Of a DNA stretch of 64,000 nucleotides, positions 9,258-19,213 are shown piece after piece. Below the pieces are notes generated by a model. The model saw nothing but the letters and a program-made list of their open reading frames with translations. It was not told the origin of the DNA and searched no databases. Numbering within the stretch: position 1 is the stretch's first letter; each line of letters begins with the position of its first letter. The DNA is from Martelella mediterranea (GTDB lineage: Bacteria; Pseudomonadota; Alphaproteobacteria; Rhizobiales; Rhizobiaceae), in NCBI RefSeq assembly GCF_004342225.1, contig NZ_SMAR01000012.1, positions 41,178 to 105,177 of the forward strand. Reading direction: 5' to 3'. A program made the translations under genes and the position numbers.

Positions 9258-11759
9258 ATGGAAAAGACGCTTTCAGGTTCAGGGACAGAAATTGGAAAGC
9301 AGCAGCATCTGACAATTCCGGTCTCGGGCATGACCTGCGCATCTTGCGTGCGCAGTGTTGAGCGCGTTGTTGGAAAGGTTGATGGTGTCCGAGAGGTTGC
9401 GGTGAACCTGGCGACTGAAAGCGCGGATGTCACGCTCTTTGACCGGAAAGCCGGACCTGCCGTCGTGGCCGCGATTGAAAAGGCTGGCTACGGCGTGCCG
9501 CTTCAGACGATTGAGCTGGAGGTTTCCGGCATGCACTGTGCTTCCTGCGTTCAAAGTGTTGAGCGTGTGCTGTCAAAGGTGCCCGGCGTGATTGATGCGA
9601 AGGTGAACCTTGCAAGCGAGCGGGCGCAGGTTTCTCTTGTGCCGTCGACACCCATTGAGGCGCTGGAGCGTGCGATTGAAAAAGCGGGCTTCGAGCCACG
9701 CCGGATCGGCAGTGCCGCAGATGCTGCCGAAGCCCATGACAAGGCAAAGGCTGAGGAGCTTTCAGCGCTGAAGCGCGATCTGTTCATGGCTTTCGTATTC
9801 ACTCTGCCGCTGTTTGTTCTTGAGATGGGATCGCATGTCATTCCGCCGCTCGGCGCAACGCTGAAGGCATCCATCGGATTGTTTCCCCTTCACATCTTTT
9901 ACTTCGCGCTGGCGACAATCGTGCAGTTTGGTCCCGGTCGCCGTTTCTATCGTCATGGCGTTGCCTCATTCCGTCGGAAGTCACCGGATATGAATGCGCT
10001 GGTGATGCTCGGATCAAGCGCCGCCTGGGGATATTCAACGGTCGCGACTTTTCTGCCGCAGATTTTCCCGGAGGGTGCGGCGCAGGTCTATTTTGAGTCT
10101 TCCGCTGTAATCATCACACTCATCCTGCTCGGGCGCTCCCTTGAAGCCAAGGCAAAGGGGCGCACCTCCGCCGCGATCAAACACCTGATGGGGTTGCAGC
10201 CCAAAACAGCCCGCGTCGAACGAGGCGGAGAAACACGCGATATTCCAATCGCTGAATTGAAGCTGGACGATATCGTAACGGTTCGCCCTGGTGAAAAGGT
10301 TGCGGTCGATGGTGTCGTGACGGACGGGTCTTCCTATGTCGATGAATCGATGATTTCCGGAGAGCCCGTTCCTGTTGAAAAAGGCGCCGGTGATACGGTG
10401 ACCGGCGGCACGATCAACAAGACCGGCTCGTTCAGTTTCCGGGCCACGGCAATCGGTGCGGACACCGTGCTTTCACGCATCGTGAAGATGGTCGAGAATG
10501 CTCAGGGTGCCAAGCTGCCGGTTCAGGCCATGGTGGACAAGGTGACTGCTTGGTTTGTGCCAGCTGTGCTGGTTGCGGCTGCGATCACCTTTTTCATCTG
10601 GCTGTTTTTCGGTCCGTCTCCGGCCCTCAGTTTTGCGGTTATCAATGCGGTCGCGGTGATGATCATCGCCTGTCCTTGCGCTATGGGGCTGGCAACGCCA
10701 ACCTCGATCATGGTCGGTACAGGCAGGGCGGCTGAAATCGGCGTTCTCTTCCGAAATGGCGAGGCTCTGCAGACCCTGAAAGACACAAAAATTGTTGCCT
10801 TCGACAAAACAGGCACGCTGACAGAAGGCCGTCCGCAGGTGACAGACGTTCTGACGGTCAACGGTTTCTCGCGCTCTGACATTCTGGCACGAACAGCCTC
10901 GGTTGAGGCGGGATCGGAGCATCCGCTGGCCGAAGCGGTCGTGTCTGCTGCGTATGAGGAAGCCGTCAACGTCGAAAAGGCAACCCGCTTTGAGGCGGTT
11001 CCCGGCTACGGTGTGAAAGCAGATGTAAGCGAAGAGAACGTGGCCGTTGGTGCCCGCCGTTTTATGGAACAGCTCGGTATTAAAACGGCTGATCTTGATG
11101 AACAGGCAGAAAATCTGGCAGCGGAAGCCCGCTCATTGTTGTTCGTCTCGGTGGATAACAGGCTGGTAGGCGTGATCGGCGTGTCTGACCCGGTTAAGCT
11201 CACAGCGAAAAGTGCCGTCGCCGCGCTTCATTCCGCCGGTGTCAAAACCGCAATGATCACTGGCGATAATACAAAAACGGCAGAGGCTATCGCGCGTGCG
11301 GTTGGCATTGATACTGTGGTTTCGGATGTGTTGCCGGATGGCAAGGTTGAAGCGCTGGAAAAGCTACGGCGTCAGCATGGCGCCATCGCCTTTGCCGGTG
11401 ATGGTATTAACGATGCGCCCGCTCTTGCAACGGCTGATACTGGCATAGCGATTGGCACGGGTACGGATATCGCGATTGAGACCGCCGATATTGTGCTGAT
11501 GTCCGGCGAGCTTTCAGGAGTGGTCAATGCTGTCGCACTGTCGCGGGCTGTCATGCGCAATATCGCGCAGAACCTGTTCTGGGCCTTTGCCTATAATGTG
11601 GTTCTGATCCCCGTGGCGGCCGGGCTTCTCTATCCCGTCAATGGTACGCTTCTCTCGCCAATGCTGGCTGCGGCAGCGATGGGGCTTTCCAGCGTGTTTG
11701 TGCTGTCGAACGCATTGCGACTCAAGCGCTTTAAAGTCTCTGACGCGATAGAAGCATAA
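9258..11759 (+). CDS. copA: Cu(I)-exporting P1B-type ATPase
   Basis: An 833-aa inner-membrane copper pump. Two N-terminal HMA domains carry GMTCASC (24-30) and GMHCASC (91-97). The P-type core shows the actuator [10 protein letters not shown], the transmembrane metal site CPCAMG (472-477), the phosphorylated aspartate in DKTGTLTEG (516), SEHPLAEA in the nucleotide-binding domain, and [10 protein letters not shown]. This is the CopA/P1B-1 subgroup, which expels Cu(I) from the cytoplasm. It is preceded by a strong AGGAAGGAG site and is co-transcribed with the chaperone from the CueR-type promoter. Confidence 0.97.
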   Translation: MEKTLSGSGTEIGKQQHLTIPVSGMTCASCVRSVERVVGKVDGVREVAVNLATESADVTLFDRKAGPAVVAAIEKAGYGVPLQTIELEVSGMHCASCVQSVERVLSKVPGVIDAKVNLASERAQVSLVPSTPIEALERAIEKAGFEPRRIGSAADAAEAHDKAKAEELSALKRDLFMAFVFTLPLFVLEMGSHVIPPLGATLKASIGLFPLHIFYFALATIVQFGPGRRFYRHGVASFRRKSPDMNALVMLGSSAAWGYSTVATFLPQIFPEGAAQVYFESSAVIITLILLGRSLEAKAKGRTSAAIKHLMGLQPKTARVERGGETRDIPIAELKLDDIVTVRPGEKVAVDGVVTDGSSYVDESMISGEPVPVEKGAGDTVTGGTINKTGSFSFRATAIGADTVLSRIVKMVENAQGAKLPVQAMVDKVTAWFVPAVLVAAAITFFIWLFFGPSPALSFAVINAVAVMIIACPCAMGLATPTSIMVGTGRAAEIGVLFRNGEALQTLKDTKIVAFDKTGTLTEGRPQVTDVLTVNGFSRSDILARTASVEAGSEHPLAEAVVSAAYEEAVNVEKATRFEAVPGYGVKADVSEENVAVGARRFMEQLGIKTADLDEQAENLAAEARSLLFVSVDNRLVGVIGVSDPVKLTAKSAVAALHSAGVKTAMITGDNTKTAEAIARAVGIDTVVSDVLPDGKVEALEKLRRQHGAIAFAGDGINDAPALATADTGIAIGTGTDIAIETADIVLMSGELSGVVNAVALSRAVMRNIAQNLFWAFAYNVVLIPVAAGLLYPVNGTLLSPMLAAAAMGLSSVFVLSNALRLKRFKVSDAIEA

Positions 11760-11802
11760 ATTCGCCGGATATCAGGCCTGAAATCAACAAAGACCTTTCA
11801 TC

Positions 11803-11843
11803 AAATCGGGAATGCCCTATCATCAGGGTGTCCCCGATTTTCG
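11803..11843 (+). terminator. Probable terminator after copA
   Basis: Outer arms AAATCGGG (11803) and CCCGATTT (11833) enclose a smaller CCCT/AGGG stem. TTTTC follows. It is a plausible two-tier terminator hairpin. Confidence 0.55.
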
Positions 11844-11931
11844 TCGTTCGTGGACCATTGCAGCAGTTTTTTGGATGGCGGATCGGGGTTGCTAAACACA
11901 TGACGTGTTTTGGACTTAAAAAAGATCAAGT

Positions 11932-11945
11932 TTGATCCCGATCAA
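11932..11945 (+). promoter_or_regulatory. FNR/FnrN-type anaerobic box upstream of adhE
   Basis: TTGAT-CCCG-ATCAA is a perfect match to the FNR consensus (TTGATnnnnATCAA). It lies 225 bp upstream of adhE in a 410-bp intergenic region that has no gene of its own. This predicts induction under oxygen limitation by an FNR- or FixK-type activator. Confidence 0.8.
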
Positions 11946-12169
11946 AACGAAGCCTTTTAAAACGATTTATGTGTCGTTTTGTAGAGATCGAGCGGTCCTT
12001 AATCGGAAATGAGAGAAACGCTTTTGGCAATTGCCATCCGATAGCAAAGCGTCAGGAAGATTTAAGGGGCCTCATGGCACCGAGCCCAAGATCGGCGTCC
12101 GGCTCACTCATGGATTGTCAGTAACCGCCGGCCCTCAAAGGTTTCGGCAAGAAGCGCAGGAGAAGTCCC

Positions 12170-14833
12170 ATGCCGGCTACCAGCACGACCGAACTAGACC
12201 AGCTCGTTGCCCGGACAAAGGCAGCGCAGCAAAAGTTTGCGAACTTTACCCAGGAACAGGTTGACTACATCTTCCGCTCGGCAGCCCTTGCTGCCGCCGA
12301 TGCCCGCATTCCACTGGCCCGCATGGCCTTTGAAGAGACGGGCATGGGTGTGATGGAAGACAAGGTCATCAAGAACCACTTTGCCTCGGAATACATCTAC
12401 AACAAATACAAGGACGACAAGACTTGCGGCATCCTTTCTGAAGAGCCTGAATATGGCATCTTCACCGTCGCTGAACCTGTCGGCCTGATTTGCGCCATCG
12501 TCCCGACGACCAACCCGACCTCGACGGCGATCTTTAAGGCGCTGATCAGCCTGAAGACCCGAAACGGGGTGATCTTCTCGCCGCATCCGCGTGCAAAGCG
12601 TTCGACCTGTGAGGCGGCCCGTATTGTTCTGGACGCTGCCGTCAAGGCCGGTGCTCCGAAGGACATTATCGGCTGGATTGATGAGCCGACCGTCGAACTT
12701 TCAAATGCGCTGATGCATCACGATGACATCAACCTCATTCTCGCAACCGGTGGACCCGGCATGGTCAAGGCGGCCTATTCATCGGGCAAACCGGCCATCG
12801 GCGTTGGCGCCGGTAACACACCTGCCGTGATTGATGAATATGCCGATATCAAGCGTGCTGTTGCCTCGATCCTGATGTCGAAGACGTTCGACAATGGCGT
12901 AATCTGCGCCTCGGAACAGTCGGTTGTCGTCGTCGACAAGGTTTATGATCAGGTGCGTGAGCGCTTTGCCAGCCATGGCGCCTATGTGCTTTCGGGCAAT
13001 GAGGCCGGTGCGGTTCGCGATATCATCATGAACAAGAAGGGCACGCTGAACGCCGAAATCGTTGGCCAGTCGGCTGTCAAAATCGCGCAGATGGCGGGTA
13101 TTGAAGTGCCGCCGCGCACCAAGGTGCTGATTGCCGAAGTCGAAGATGTGAATGATGAAGAAGTCTTCGCGCATGAGAAGCTGTCACCGACGCTTGCCAT
13201 GTATCGGGCGAAGAATTTCGATCACGCGACGCGCATCGCCGCCGATCTTGTTGCCCTTGGCGGTATTGGACACACCTCGGTTCTTTATACCGATCAGGAC
13301 CTGCAGCAGGAACGTGTCGCGGCTTATGGCGACCGCATGAAGACTGCGCGAGTTCTCATCAACTCGCCGGCATCGCAGGGTGGCATTGGTGACCTTTATA
13401 ACTTCCGTCTGGCACCATCGCTGACGCTGGGCTGCGGTTCGTGGGGCGGCAACTCGATTTCGGAAAATGTCGGCCCGCAGCATCTGATCAACAAGAAGAC
13501 AGTCGCAAAAAGGGCTGAGAACATGCTGTGGCACAAGCTTCCCCCGTCAATCTACTTCCGTCGCGGCGCACTTCCCTTCGCGCTGGAAGAACTGAAGGGC
13601 AAGAAGCGTTGCCTGATTGTCACCGACCGCTTCCTGTTTGAAAACGGTTATATCAACGAGACGGTTGCTGTTCTTAAAGGTCTGGGAATTGAAGTCGAAA
13701 CCTTCTTCGATGTTCAGGCCGACCCGACGCTGGCTGTTGTGCGCAAGGGCTGGGAGCTGGCCCGCTCCTTCGAGCCGGATATCATTCTTGCACAAGGTGG
13801 CGGTTCGCCGATGGACGCGGCCAAGATCATGTGGGTGATGTATGAACATCCGGAAGTCGAGTTTGCCGATCTGGCGCTGCGTTTCATGGATATCCGCAAG
13901 CGTATCTATCGCTTCCCGAAACTTGGTGTGAAGGCACAGTTTGTTGCTGTGCCGACGACATCGGGGACCGGTTCGGAAGTCACGCCGTTTGCGGTTGTGA
14001 CTGATGAGAAGACAGGCATCAAATATCCGATTGCGGACTATGAGCTGACCCCGAACATGGCCATCATCGATGCTGATCTGGTGATGAACATGCCGAAGTC
14101 GCTGACAGCACATGGCGGTATCGATGCGGTCACGCATGCGCTTGAGGCCTATGTCTCGATCATGGCTAACGAGTATTCTGACGGTCAGGCGCTGGCTGCC
14201 CTGAAGCTTCTCAAGCAGTACCTGCCTTCTGCCTATAAGAATGGCGCAAGCGATCCCAAGGCGCGTGAGCAGGTTCATAACGGCGCGACGCTTGCCGGTA
14301 TTGCCTTTGCCAATGCCTTCCTGGGTGTCTGCCACTCGATGGCGCACAAGATCGGTGCCCAGTTCCATTTGGCACATGGTCTGTCGAATGCTCTGCTTCT
14401 GGCCAATGTCGTCCGCTACAATGCAGTCGACAATCCGACCAAGCAGACAGCATTCAGCCAGTATGATCGTCCGAAGGCTCTGTGCCGTTATGCCGAAGTC
14501 GCTCGTCACCTCGATCTTGGAGGCAAAACGGATGAGGAATCGGTCGAAAATCTGGTCAAATGGATTGAGCAACTGAAGAAGGATTGCGATATTCCTGCAT
14601 CGATCCAGGCTGCCGGCGTTGCCGAAGCGGACTTCCTCGATCATGTCGATGAGGTTTCTGAAAAGGCCTTCGACGACCAGTGCACAGGCGCAAACCCGCG
14701 CTATCCTCTGATTGCGGAGATCCGTCAGGTTCTGCTCGATAGCTATTATGGCCGGGCCTATAAGGAAGGCGTGACATATGAGGAAGAGGCAGAGGCCGAA
14801 AGCTCGGTGGTTCCGCTGAGCGCCCGCAAATAA
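12170..14833 (+). CDS. adhE: Bifunctional acetaldehyde-CoA/alcohol dehydrogenase
   Basis: An 887-aa fermentative enzyme reducing acetyl-CoA to acetaldehyde and then ethanol with NADH. The N-terminal acylating aldehyde dehydrogenase shows VPTTNPTSTAI and the catalytic cysteine in DNGVICASEQ. The C-terminal iron alcohol dehydrogenase (from about residue 455) shows GGGSPMDAAK, TTSGTGSEVTPF and the iron-binding histidine run GVCHSMAHKIGAQFHLAHG. AGGAGAAG precedes the ATG. With the upstream FNR box this points to anaerobic ethanol formation or redox balancing. AdhE forms spirosomes in other bacteria. Confidence 0.97.
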   Translation: MPATSTTELDQLVARTKAAQQKFANFTQEQVDYIFRSAALAAADARIPLARMAFEETGMGVMEDKVIKNHFASEYIYNKYKDDKTCGILSEEPEYGIFTVAEPVGLICAIVPTTNPTSTAIFKALISLKTRNGVIFSPHPRAKRSTCEAARIVLDAAVKAGAPKDIIGWIDEPTVELSNALMHHDDINLILATGGPGMVKAAYSSGKPAIGVGAGNTPAVIDEYADIKRAVASILMSKTFDNGVICASEQSVVVVDKVYDQVRERFASHGAYVLSGNEAGAVRDIIMNKKGTLNAEIVGQSAVKIAQMAGIEVPPRTKVLIAEVEDVNDEEVFAHEKLSPTLAMYRAKNFDHATRIAADLVALGGIGHTSVLYTDQDLQQERVAAYGDRMKTARVLINSPASQGGIGDLYNFRLAPSLTLGCGSWGGNSISENVGPQHLINKKTVAKRAENMLWHKLPPSIYFRRGALPFALEELKGKKRCLIVTDRFLFENGYINETVAVLKGLGIEVETFFDVQADPTLAVVRKGWELARSFEPDIILAQGGGSPMDAAKIMWVMYEHPEVEFADLALRFMDIRKRIYRFPKLGVKAQFVAVPTTSGTGSEVTPFAVVTDEKTGIKYPIADYELTPNMAIIDADLVMNMPKSLTAHGGIDAVTHALEAYVSIMANEYSDGQALAALKLLKQYLPSAYKNGASDPKAREQVHNGATLAGIAFANAFLGVCHSMAHKIGAQFHLAHGLSNALLLANVVRYNAVDNPTKQTAFSQYDRPKALCRYAEVARHLDLGGKTDEESVENLVKWIEQLKKDCDIPASIQAAGVAEADFLDHVDEVSEKAFDDQCTGANPRYPLIAEIRQVLLDSYYGRAYKEGVTYEEEAEAESSVVPLSARK

Positions 14834-14860
14834 TCAGGCGTTCACAGACCCCTGAAACCA

Positions 14861-14894
14861 AAAGCGCCGCCTCTGACAAAAGGGGCGGCGCTTT
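14861..14894. terminator. Bidirectional terminator between convergent genes
   Basis: An 11-bp stem AAAGCGCCGCC (14861) pairs with GGCGGCGCTTT (14884), with A-rich and T-rich flanks. It can serve both adhE and the convergent NlpC/P60 operon. Confidence 0.8.
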
Positions 14895-14932
14895 CTAATT
14901 TTGGTTTCTCGTTCTCTCCGTTCGACCCGTGT

Positions 14933-15793
14933 TCAGGCTCGGGCCTGCGGACGAAGGCAGACGGTGGGGTTGCCGTATTGAAGTGCGATACGGGCGGCAG
15001 CCTGATCAATGTCTTCACGCGTCACCCGCATGACAGCGCCGCTGGCATGCACGAGCGTTCGTTCGTTTTCCATGATCCCGACATGGCCGGTCCAGAAGAC
15101 CAGATCGCCGCGCTTCAGGCTGGTGCGTGGCACGGTCTCAGCTTCCATCAGCTCCTGCATGTCCGAATCGCGTGGCACGTTGATGCCTGCCATCATCATC
15201 GCCATCTGAACCAGACCTGAGCAGTCAATGCCAAAGCCTGAACGTCCGCCCCACAGATAGGGGGTCTCCAGAAAGCGCAATGCGGTTTTGACGGGGTCTG
15301 GTTCAAAGACCCGGCCAAGCTTATGGCAATGACCGGCAAAGACGGCACTACCATCCTCACAAGTCAGATAACGTGTGCCGCGGGTTTCCGTTTCGCCGGT
15401 AAACGTCAGCCGACATCCCATTGAAAGTGCGCAGACCGGGCTCATTCTCAGCTCGGCGTCAGGATAAAGGAAGGTCCGTGTTGCCGAGATCATGTGTGTG
15501 GCTGTGCGCTCACCGTCTGCCAGCATCGCATCCGGCAGATAACCGACGTAAGAATCATAACGAGACTGAACCCATGCCCAGCCGTTATGACGTTCGAAGA
15601 CATCGACGGTTTCACCAAAAAGAAGCTGGGTATCAATGCCTGCTTCTTCAGATGGTTTCGGTCTGAGCGGTGCGACAGGAGCGATGACCTGAGCTGCGAC
15701 CGGATCTGAAAACCGTTCAGCCTGAACCATACCGGACAGTCGCTGATCGGCGAGATCAGGGCGAAATGCGTGAAGCCTGCGATCAAGTTTCAT
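14933..15793 (-). CDS. NlpC/P60 family cysteine peptidase with SH3b-like domains
   Basis: A 286-aa putative peptidoglycan endopeptidase (C40 family). The N-terminal 150 residues contain bacterial SH3-like segments (NGWAWVQSRYDSYVGYLP). The catalytic domain shows GIDCSGLVQMA with the nucleophilic cysteine, and LVFWTGHVGIM with the histidine. No signal peptide is evident, so access to the wall is unclear. It starts 3 bases after the aminopeptidase gene stop and is surely co-transcribed with it. Similar pairs occur in related alphaproteobacteria and may recycle wall peptides. Confidence 0.9.
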   Translation of the reverse strand: MKLDRRLHAFRPDLADQRLSGMVQAERFSDPVAAQVIAPVAPLRPKPSEEAGIDTQLLFGETVDVFERHNGWAWVQSRYDSYVGYLPDAMLADGERTATHMISATRTFLYPDAELRMSPVCALSMGCRLTFTGETETRGTRYLTCEDGSAVFAGHCHKLGRVFEPDPVKTALRFLETPYLWGGRSGFGIDCSGLVQMAMMMAGINVPRDSDMQELMEAETVPRTSLKRGDLVFWTGHVGIMENERTLVHASGAVMRVTREDIDQAAARIALQYGNPTVCLRPQARA

Positions 15794-15796
15794 CTC

Positions 15797-17185
15797 TCAG
15801 CCCTTGCTGATGGTTTCAAAAAGAGCACGGATGGCTTGCGCCTCGCCGCCAGCCGGGCCGATATCACGGTCAGCGGGGGCGTGGCCATAAATATCGAAAT
15901 GCGCCCAACTGCTTTCACCGGAAACAAACTGCTTGAGAAACAGAGCGGCAGTGATCGCGCCTGCCATGCCGCCCGACGGGGCATTGGTGAGGTCTGCAAT
16001 GCGGGTTTTCAGCTTGCTCTCATAGCCCGCAATAAGCGGCATGCGCCACAGCGGATCGTCAACGGCGTCAGACGCCTGGCTCAGTTTTTCGGCAAAGGCG
16101 TCATCATTGGTGAAAAATGGCGGAACATCCGGACCAAGTGCTACGCGTGCAGCGCCTGTCAGCGTCGCCATATCGATAAGAAGCTCCGGCTGGTATTCAT
16201 CGGCATAGGTCAGCGCGTCAGCCAGTATCAGGCGGCCCTCGGCATCTGTATTGTCGATCTGGACTGTCAGTCCTTTTCTGCTGCGATAGATGTCGCCGGG
16301 GCGGAAGGCATTGCCCGCGACCGCGTTTTCAACGCTCGGCACGATAACGCGCAGATCGATATCAAGCCCGGCATCCATGATCATCAAGGCAAGCGCCATC
16401 ACATTGGCTGCGCCGCCCATGTCCTTTTTCATCAGCCCCATGCCCGCCGCTGATTTCAGGTCCAGACCTCCAGTGTCAAAACAGACACCCTTTCCCACGA
16501 GGCTAACCTTGCGCGCGCCTTTGCGGCCCCAGCGCAATTCCATCACGCGCGGCGCCTTTTCACCGGCGCGGCCCACTGCATGAACCAAAGGAAAGCCTTC
16601 GGTCAGGAGGTCATCACCACGTACGGCCGAAAAGCTTGCGCCGTAATGGTTTGCAAGCGCCGCAAAGGCTGCTTCGAGGTGGTCGGGTTGCATATCATTG
16701 GCGGGGGTGTTGATCAGGTCTCGCGCCAGAAAGACAGCGGCTTCGGTGCGCATCAGTGCTTCACAATCCTGCCCCTCAGGCACCACCAGCCTTGCCTTCG
16801 GTTTCGCCGGCTTCTGATATCGGTCAAAACTGTAGCAAGCCATGGCAAAACTGATCAGTGCCTTGGCGATATCTCCGGCGTGATATGCAAAGCGCCAGTC
16901 ACCTTCCGGCAAAAGACGAGCCAGTCTGCCAGACACAAAGGGCGTTTCTGCAGGATTGGTGCCGAGACCGAAAATAGCAGCTTCAAGCTGTCCGCCTTCA
17001 CTCGGGCAAAGAAGAAAGGCTCCGGCATCTGCCCTGAAGCCCGCTGATGCGGCAAAGGCCGCGATGTGCGGGGGAAGATGCGTCTGGTTCTCCAGGTCAT
17101 CTGGTGTAATTGCATAAATCGGTTTTGCGGTTTTGGGGGCAATAGAGAACGCGCTCTTGCGTTCAGTGATTGAGAAAGCTGTCAT
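15797..17185 (-). CDS. Leucyl aminopeptidase family protein (M17)
   Basis: A 462-aa cytosolic metallopeptidase that removes N-terminal residues from peptides. Metal- and substrate-binding motifs are VGKGVCFDTGGLDLK and NTDAEGRLILAD, the M17 signature. I chose the start at 17185, where the product begins MTAFSITERKSAF after a GACAGG site. A longer frame to 17302 would add 39 Lys-rich residues and run close to the divergent lipoprotein gene. It is first in a two-gene operon with the NlpC/P60 protein. Confidence 0.92.
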   Translation of the reverse strand: MTAFSITERKSAFSIAPKTAKPIYAITPDDLENQTHLPPHIAAFAASAGFRADAGAFLLCPSEGGQLEAAIFGLGTNPAETPFVSGRLARLLPEGDWRFAYHAGDIAKALISFAMACYSFDRYQKPAKPKARLVVPEGQDCEALMRTEAAVFLARDLINTPANDMQPDHLEAAFAALANHYGASFSAVRGDDLLTEGFPLVHAVGRAGEKAPRVMELRWGRKGARKVSLVGKGVCFDTGGLDLKSAAGMGLMKKDMGGAANVMALALMIMDAGLDIDLRVIVPSVENAVAGNAFRPGDIYRSRKGLTVQIDNTDAEGRLILADALTYADEYQPELLIDMATLTGAARVALGPDVPPFFTNDDAFAEKLSQASDAVDDPLWRMPLIAGYESKLKTRIADLTNAPSGGMAGAITAALFLKQFVSGESSWAHFDIYGHAPADRDIGPAGGEAQAIRALFETISKG

Positions 17186-17320
17186 GAAACCTGTCTCATC
17201 TTTTTTAAGGCTGGCTGGCGCAGGCTTTTTGCTGCCAGAACTTTTATGTAAATTCTGTTTAAAGATCGGTTTTGATTCGTTGCGCCGGTCATAATACGGC
17301 AAACCAGCGGAGTGTGGGAA

Positions 17321-18109
17321 ATGGCGTATCGAATCGCTTTTCAGAAAACAACAGCAGCGGCTCTGACCGTTTCTCTGATTGTGCTTGCGGGCTGCGCCAG
17401 CACGCGCGGCAGCAATATGGAAAATATTGCTGGCCTGACGGTAGAACAGGTTGCGGCGATGCCGGCAGCGCAGCGGGCTGTTTTAAGCCAGCGGTTGGAA
17501 ATGGATTTTCAGCGTTACCCCGGCAATGCCGAAAATGCCATCGCATATGCGGAATTTCTGAAAGCTGAAGGCCAGTTCGACAAGGCCAATGATGTGATGA
17601 AAACCGCAGCCGGGCGCAATCCGGGCTCGGCCAGCGTTCAGTTGTATTTTGCGAGATCACAGGCTGCGATCGGCAATTATCCCGATGCCCTTCGCACCAG
17701 CCGCCGCGCTGCACAGCTCGCCCCGAATGATTGGCGCACCTATTCGCAGGAGGGCCTGATCCTCGATCAGATGGGCAAGCCGATGGACGCGCGTATGGCC
17801 TATCGCAAGGCCCTTTCGCTTTCCCGCAACAACCCGGAAGTGCTCTCCAATATGGCAACGTCCTATGTTCTGACGCATGACCTTGTCTCTGCGGAAGGCT
17901 TTTTGCGAGACGCCGTGAAGCAGCGCGATGCTGATCCGGATGTGCGGGTTAATCTGGCACTCGTTTTGGCACTTCAGGGGAAACGTGATGAAGCGCAGCG
18001 CGTGGCAACCGCGGCGGTATCATCTGAGCAGGCGGCCCGTAATCTGGCTGCACTGAATGCTGCGACGGCGCCGGGCGGCGCCTGGGAGCAGTATTCGGCT
18101 GGTATGTGA
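17321..18109 (+). CDS. TPR-repeat lipoprotein
   Basis: A 262-aa protein with a lipoprotein signal ending LIVLAGC (cysteine near residue 26). Tetratricopeptide-like repeats follow, for example ANDVMKTAAGRNPGSASVQLYFA, DALRTSRRAAQLAPNDW and ARMAYRKALSLSRNNPEV. It resembles TadD-type pilus-assembly lipoproteins, although no tad genes are nearby. It is likely anchored in the outer membrane facing the periplasm and serves as a protein-interaction scaffold. The ATG at 17321 is chosen over a GTG at 17312 because GGAG lies just before it. A strong terminator follows. Confidence 0.85.
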   Translation: MAYRIAFQKTTAAALTVSLIVLAGCASTRGSNMENIAGLTVEQVAAMPAAQRAVLSQRLEMDFQRYPGNAENAIAYAEFLKAEGQFDKANDVMKTAAGRNPGSASVQLYFARSQAAIGNYPDALRTSRRAAQLAPNDWRTYSQEGLILDQMGKPMDARMAYRKALSLSRNNPEVLSNMATSYVLTHDLVSAEGFLRDAVKQRDADPDVRVNLALVLALQGKRDEAQRVATAAVSSEQAARNLAALNAATAPGGAWEQYSAGM

Positions 18110-18117
18110 AAGAACAT

Positions 18118-18149
18118 GGACCGGTCAGCTCCGCGCTGGCCGGTCCTTT
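18118..18149 (+). terminator. Rho-independent terminator after the TPR lipoprotein
   Basis: A 12-bp stem (18118-18129 and 18135-18146, one wobble pair) with a 5-base loop is followed by TTT. Confidence 0.8.
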
Positions 18150-18179
18150 AAGATTGCATATCTAAACGGCAGAAATCGT

Positions 18180-18389
18180 TCAGTCTTCGTACCAGCCTTC
18201 GTCGTCAGCCTTCGACTCATCTTCTGCGACAGGAATGCTGTAGGAGCCGGTCAGCCAGCGCGAGAGGTCCAGCTGGCGGCATCGCTCACTGCAAAAGGGA
18301 TAGTTTTCCCGTGTCGATGTTTTTCCGCACTCGGGACATTTATGAGGTTTGCGCAAAGGCTCTACGCTTGCTTTCGGTTTGGCATTCAT
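18180..18389 (-). CDS. yacG: DNA gyrase inhibitor YacG, zinc-binding
   Basis: A 69-aa zinc-finger protein with CPECGK and CSERCRQLD, giving the four-cysteine zinc site of the YacG family. Family members bind GyrB and inhibit gyrase in E. coli. The start at 18389 overlaps the maf stop as ATGA, typical of coupled translation; a start six codons upstream is possible. The acidic tail (EDESKADDEGWYED) is typical of alphaproteobacterial members. Confidence 0.92.
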   Translation of the reverse strand: MNAKPKASVEPLRKPHKCPECGKTSTRENYPFCSERCRQLDLSRWLTGSYSIPVAEDESKADDEGWYED

Positions 18390-19012
18390 TCGCTGTGTTT
18401 CTCCCATTCGGCGAAAACAGGAAAATCACGTCCGGCAAGCAGAGCTGCCGTTTCATGCAGGGGCAGACCAACAACGGCAGAATAAGAGCCTAAAACACGT
18501 GATACAAAGGCGGCTGCCAGCCCCTGAACGGCGTAGGCACCCGCTTTTCCGTGCCATTCGCCAGAGGCGAGATAGGCCTGCTTTTCCGTTTTCGACAGGT
18601 GCTTGAAAGTGACGCGGGTTTCAATGACCCTCAGGCTTAAGGAACCATCTGCAACCGAGCCAACGCAAAGGCCGGTAAAGACGCGGTGGTTGCGTCCGGA
18701 AAGCAGATCGAGACAGGTTGTCGCTTCTGCTTCTGTCTCCGCTTTTGGTAAAATGCGTCGCCCGGCTGCCACAACAGTATCGGCTGCAAGCACCAGCGCG
18801 TCCTGCCAGTCCGTCTTGATGTGCGGTTGTGTCAGCACAGCCTCAGCCTTTTGCCGGGCCAGTCGTCCGGCCAGAAGGCGTGGTGTTTCTCTGACCGCCG
18901 GTGTCTCATCGATATCGGCAGGTTCAATCAGATCGGGTGTGATGGCGATCTGTTTTAAAAGATCGACCCGGCGCGGCGATGCAGATGCCAGAATCAGTTT
19001 CGTCTTCGCCAC
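18386..19012 (-). CDS. maf: Maf family nucleoside triphosphate pyrophosphatase
   Basis: A 208-aa protein with the Maf signature ILASASPRRVDLL and the catalytic segment VLAADTVV. Maf proteins hydrolyse non-canonical or excess pyrimidine nucleotides (dTTP, UTP and modified forms). FTGLCVG and the C-terminal GSYSAVVGLPL are also conserved. It overlaps yacG by four bases, and infA lies 200 bp upstream on the same strand, an order common in Rhizobiales. Confidence 0.93.
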   Translation of the reverse strand: MAKTKLILASASPRRVDLLKQIAITPDLIEPADIDETPAVRETPRLLAGRLARQKAEAVLTQPHIKTDWQDALVLAADTVVAAGRRILPKAETEAEATTCLDLLSGRNHRVFTGLCVGSVADGSLSLRVIETRVTFKHLSKTEKQAYLASGEWHGKAGAYAVQGLAAAFVSRVLGSYSAVVGLPLHETAALLAGRDFPVFAEWEKHSE

Positions 19013-19048
19013 GTCAATGCCCTGCCTGCTCTAACCTATTGAATCTAC

Positions 19049-19096
19049 GCATCGTGCTTTCCGAAAATCGGAAGCGATTTTCGGAAAGCACGATGC
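19049..19096. repeat. Perfect 22-bp palindromic hairpin (REP-like)
   Basis: Arms 19049-19070 and 19075-19096 are exactly complementary around a GAAG loop. It lies between infA and maf. The arms contain TTTCCGAAAATCG, a theme seen in REP-like palindromes of Rhizobiales. There is no T tract, so I call it a repeat and not a terminator. Confidence 0.75.
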
Positions 19097-19213
19097 TGTA
19101 AAGCGCAACTCGACCTGAGTGGATCAAGATTGGCACCCTGATCTTTCGTTCCAGCCTCATGATCTTGTCCGTCATCGCTAAGGACAGATCATCTTCTAAA
19201 GTCAGCGGGTCGC

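Noticed and set aside
13547..14644. 365-codon open frame on the minus strand
   Set aside because: It mirrors the iron alcohol dehydrogenase half of adhE.
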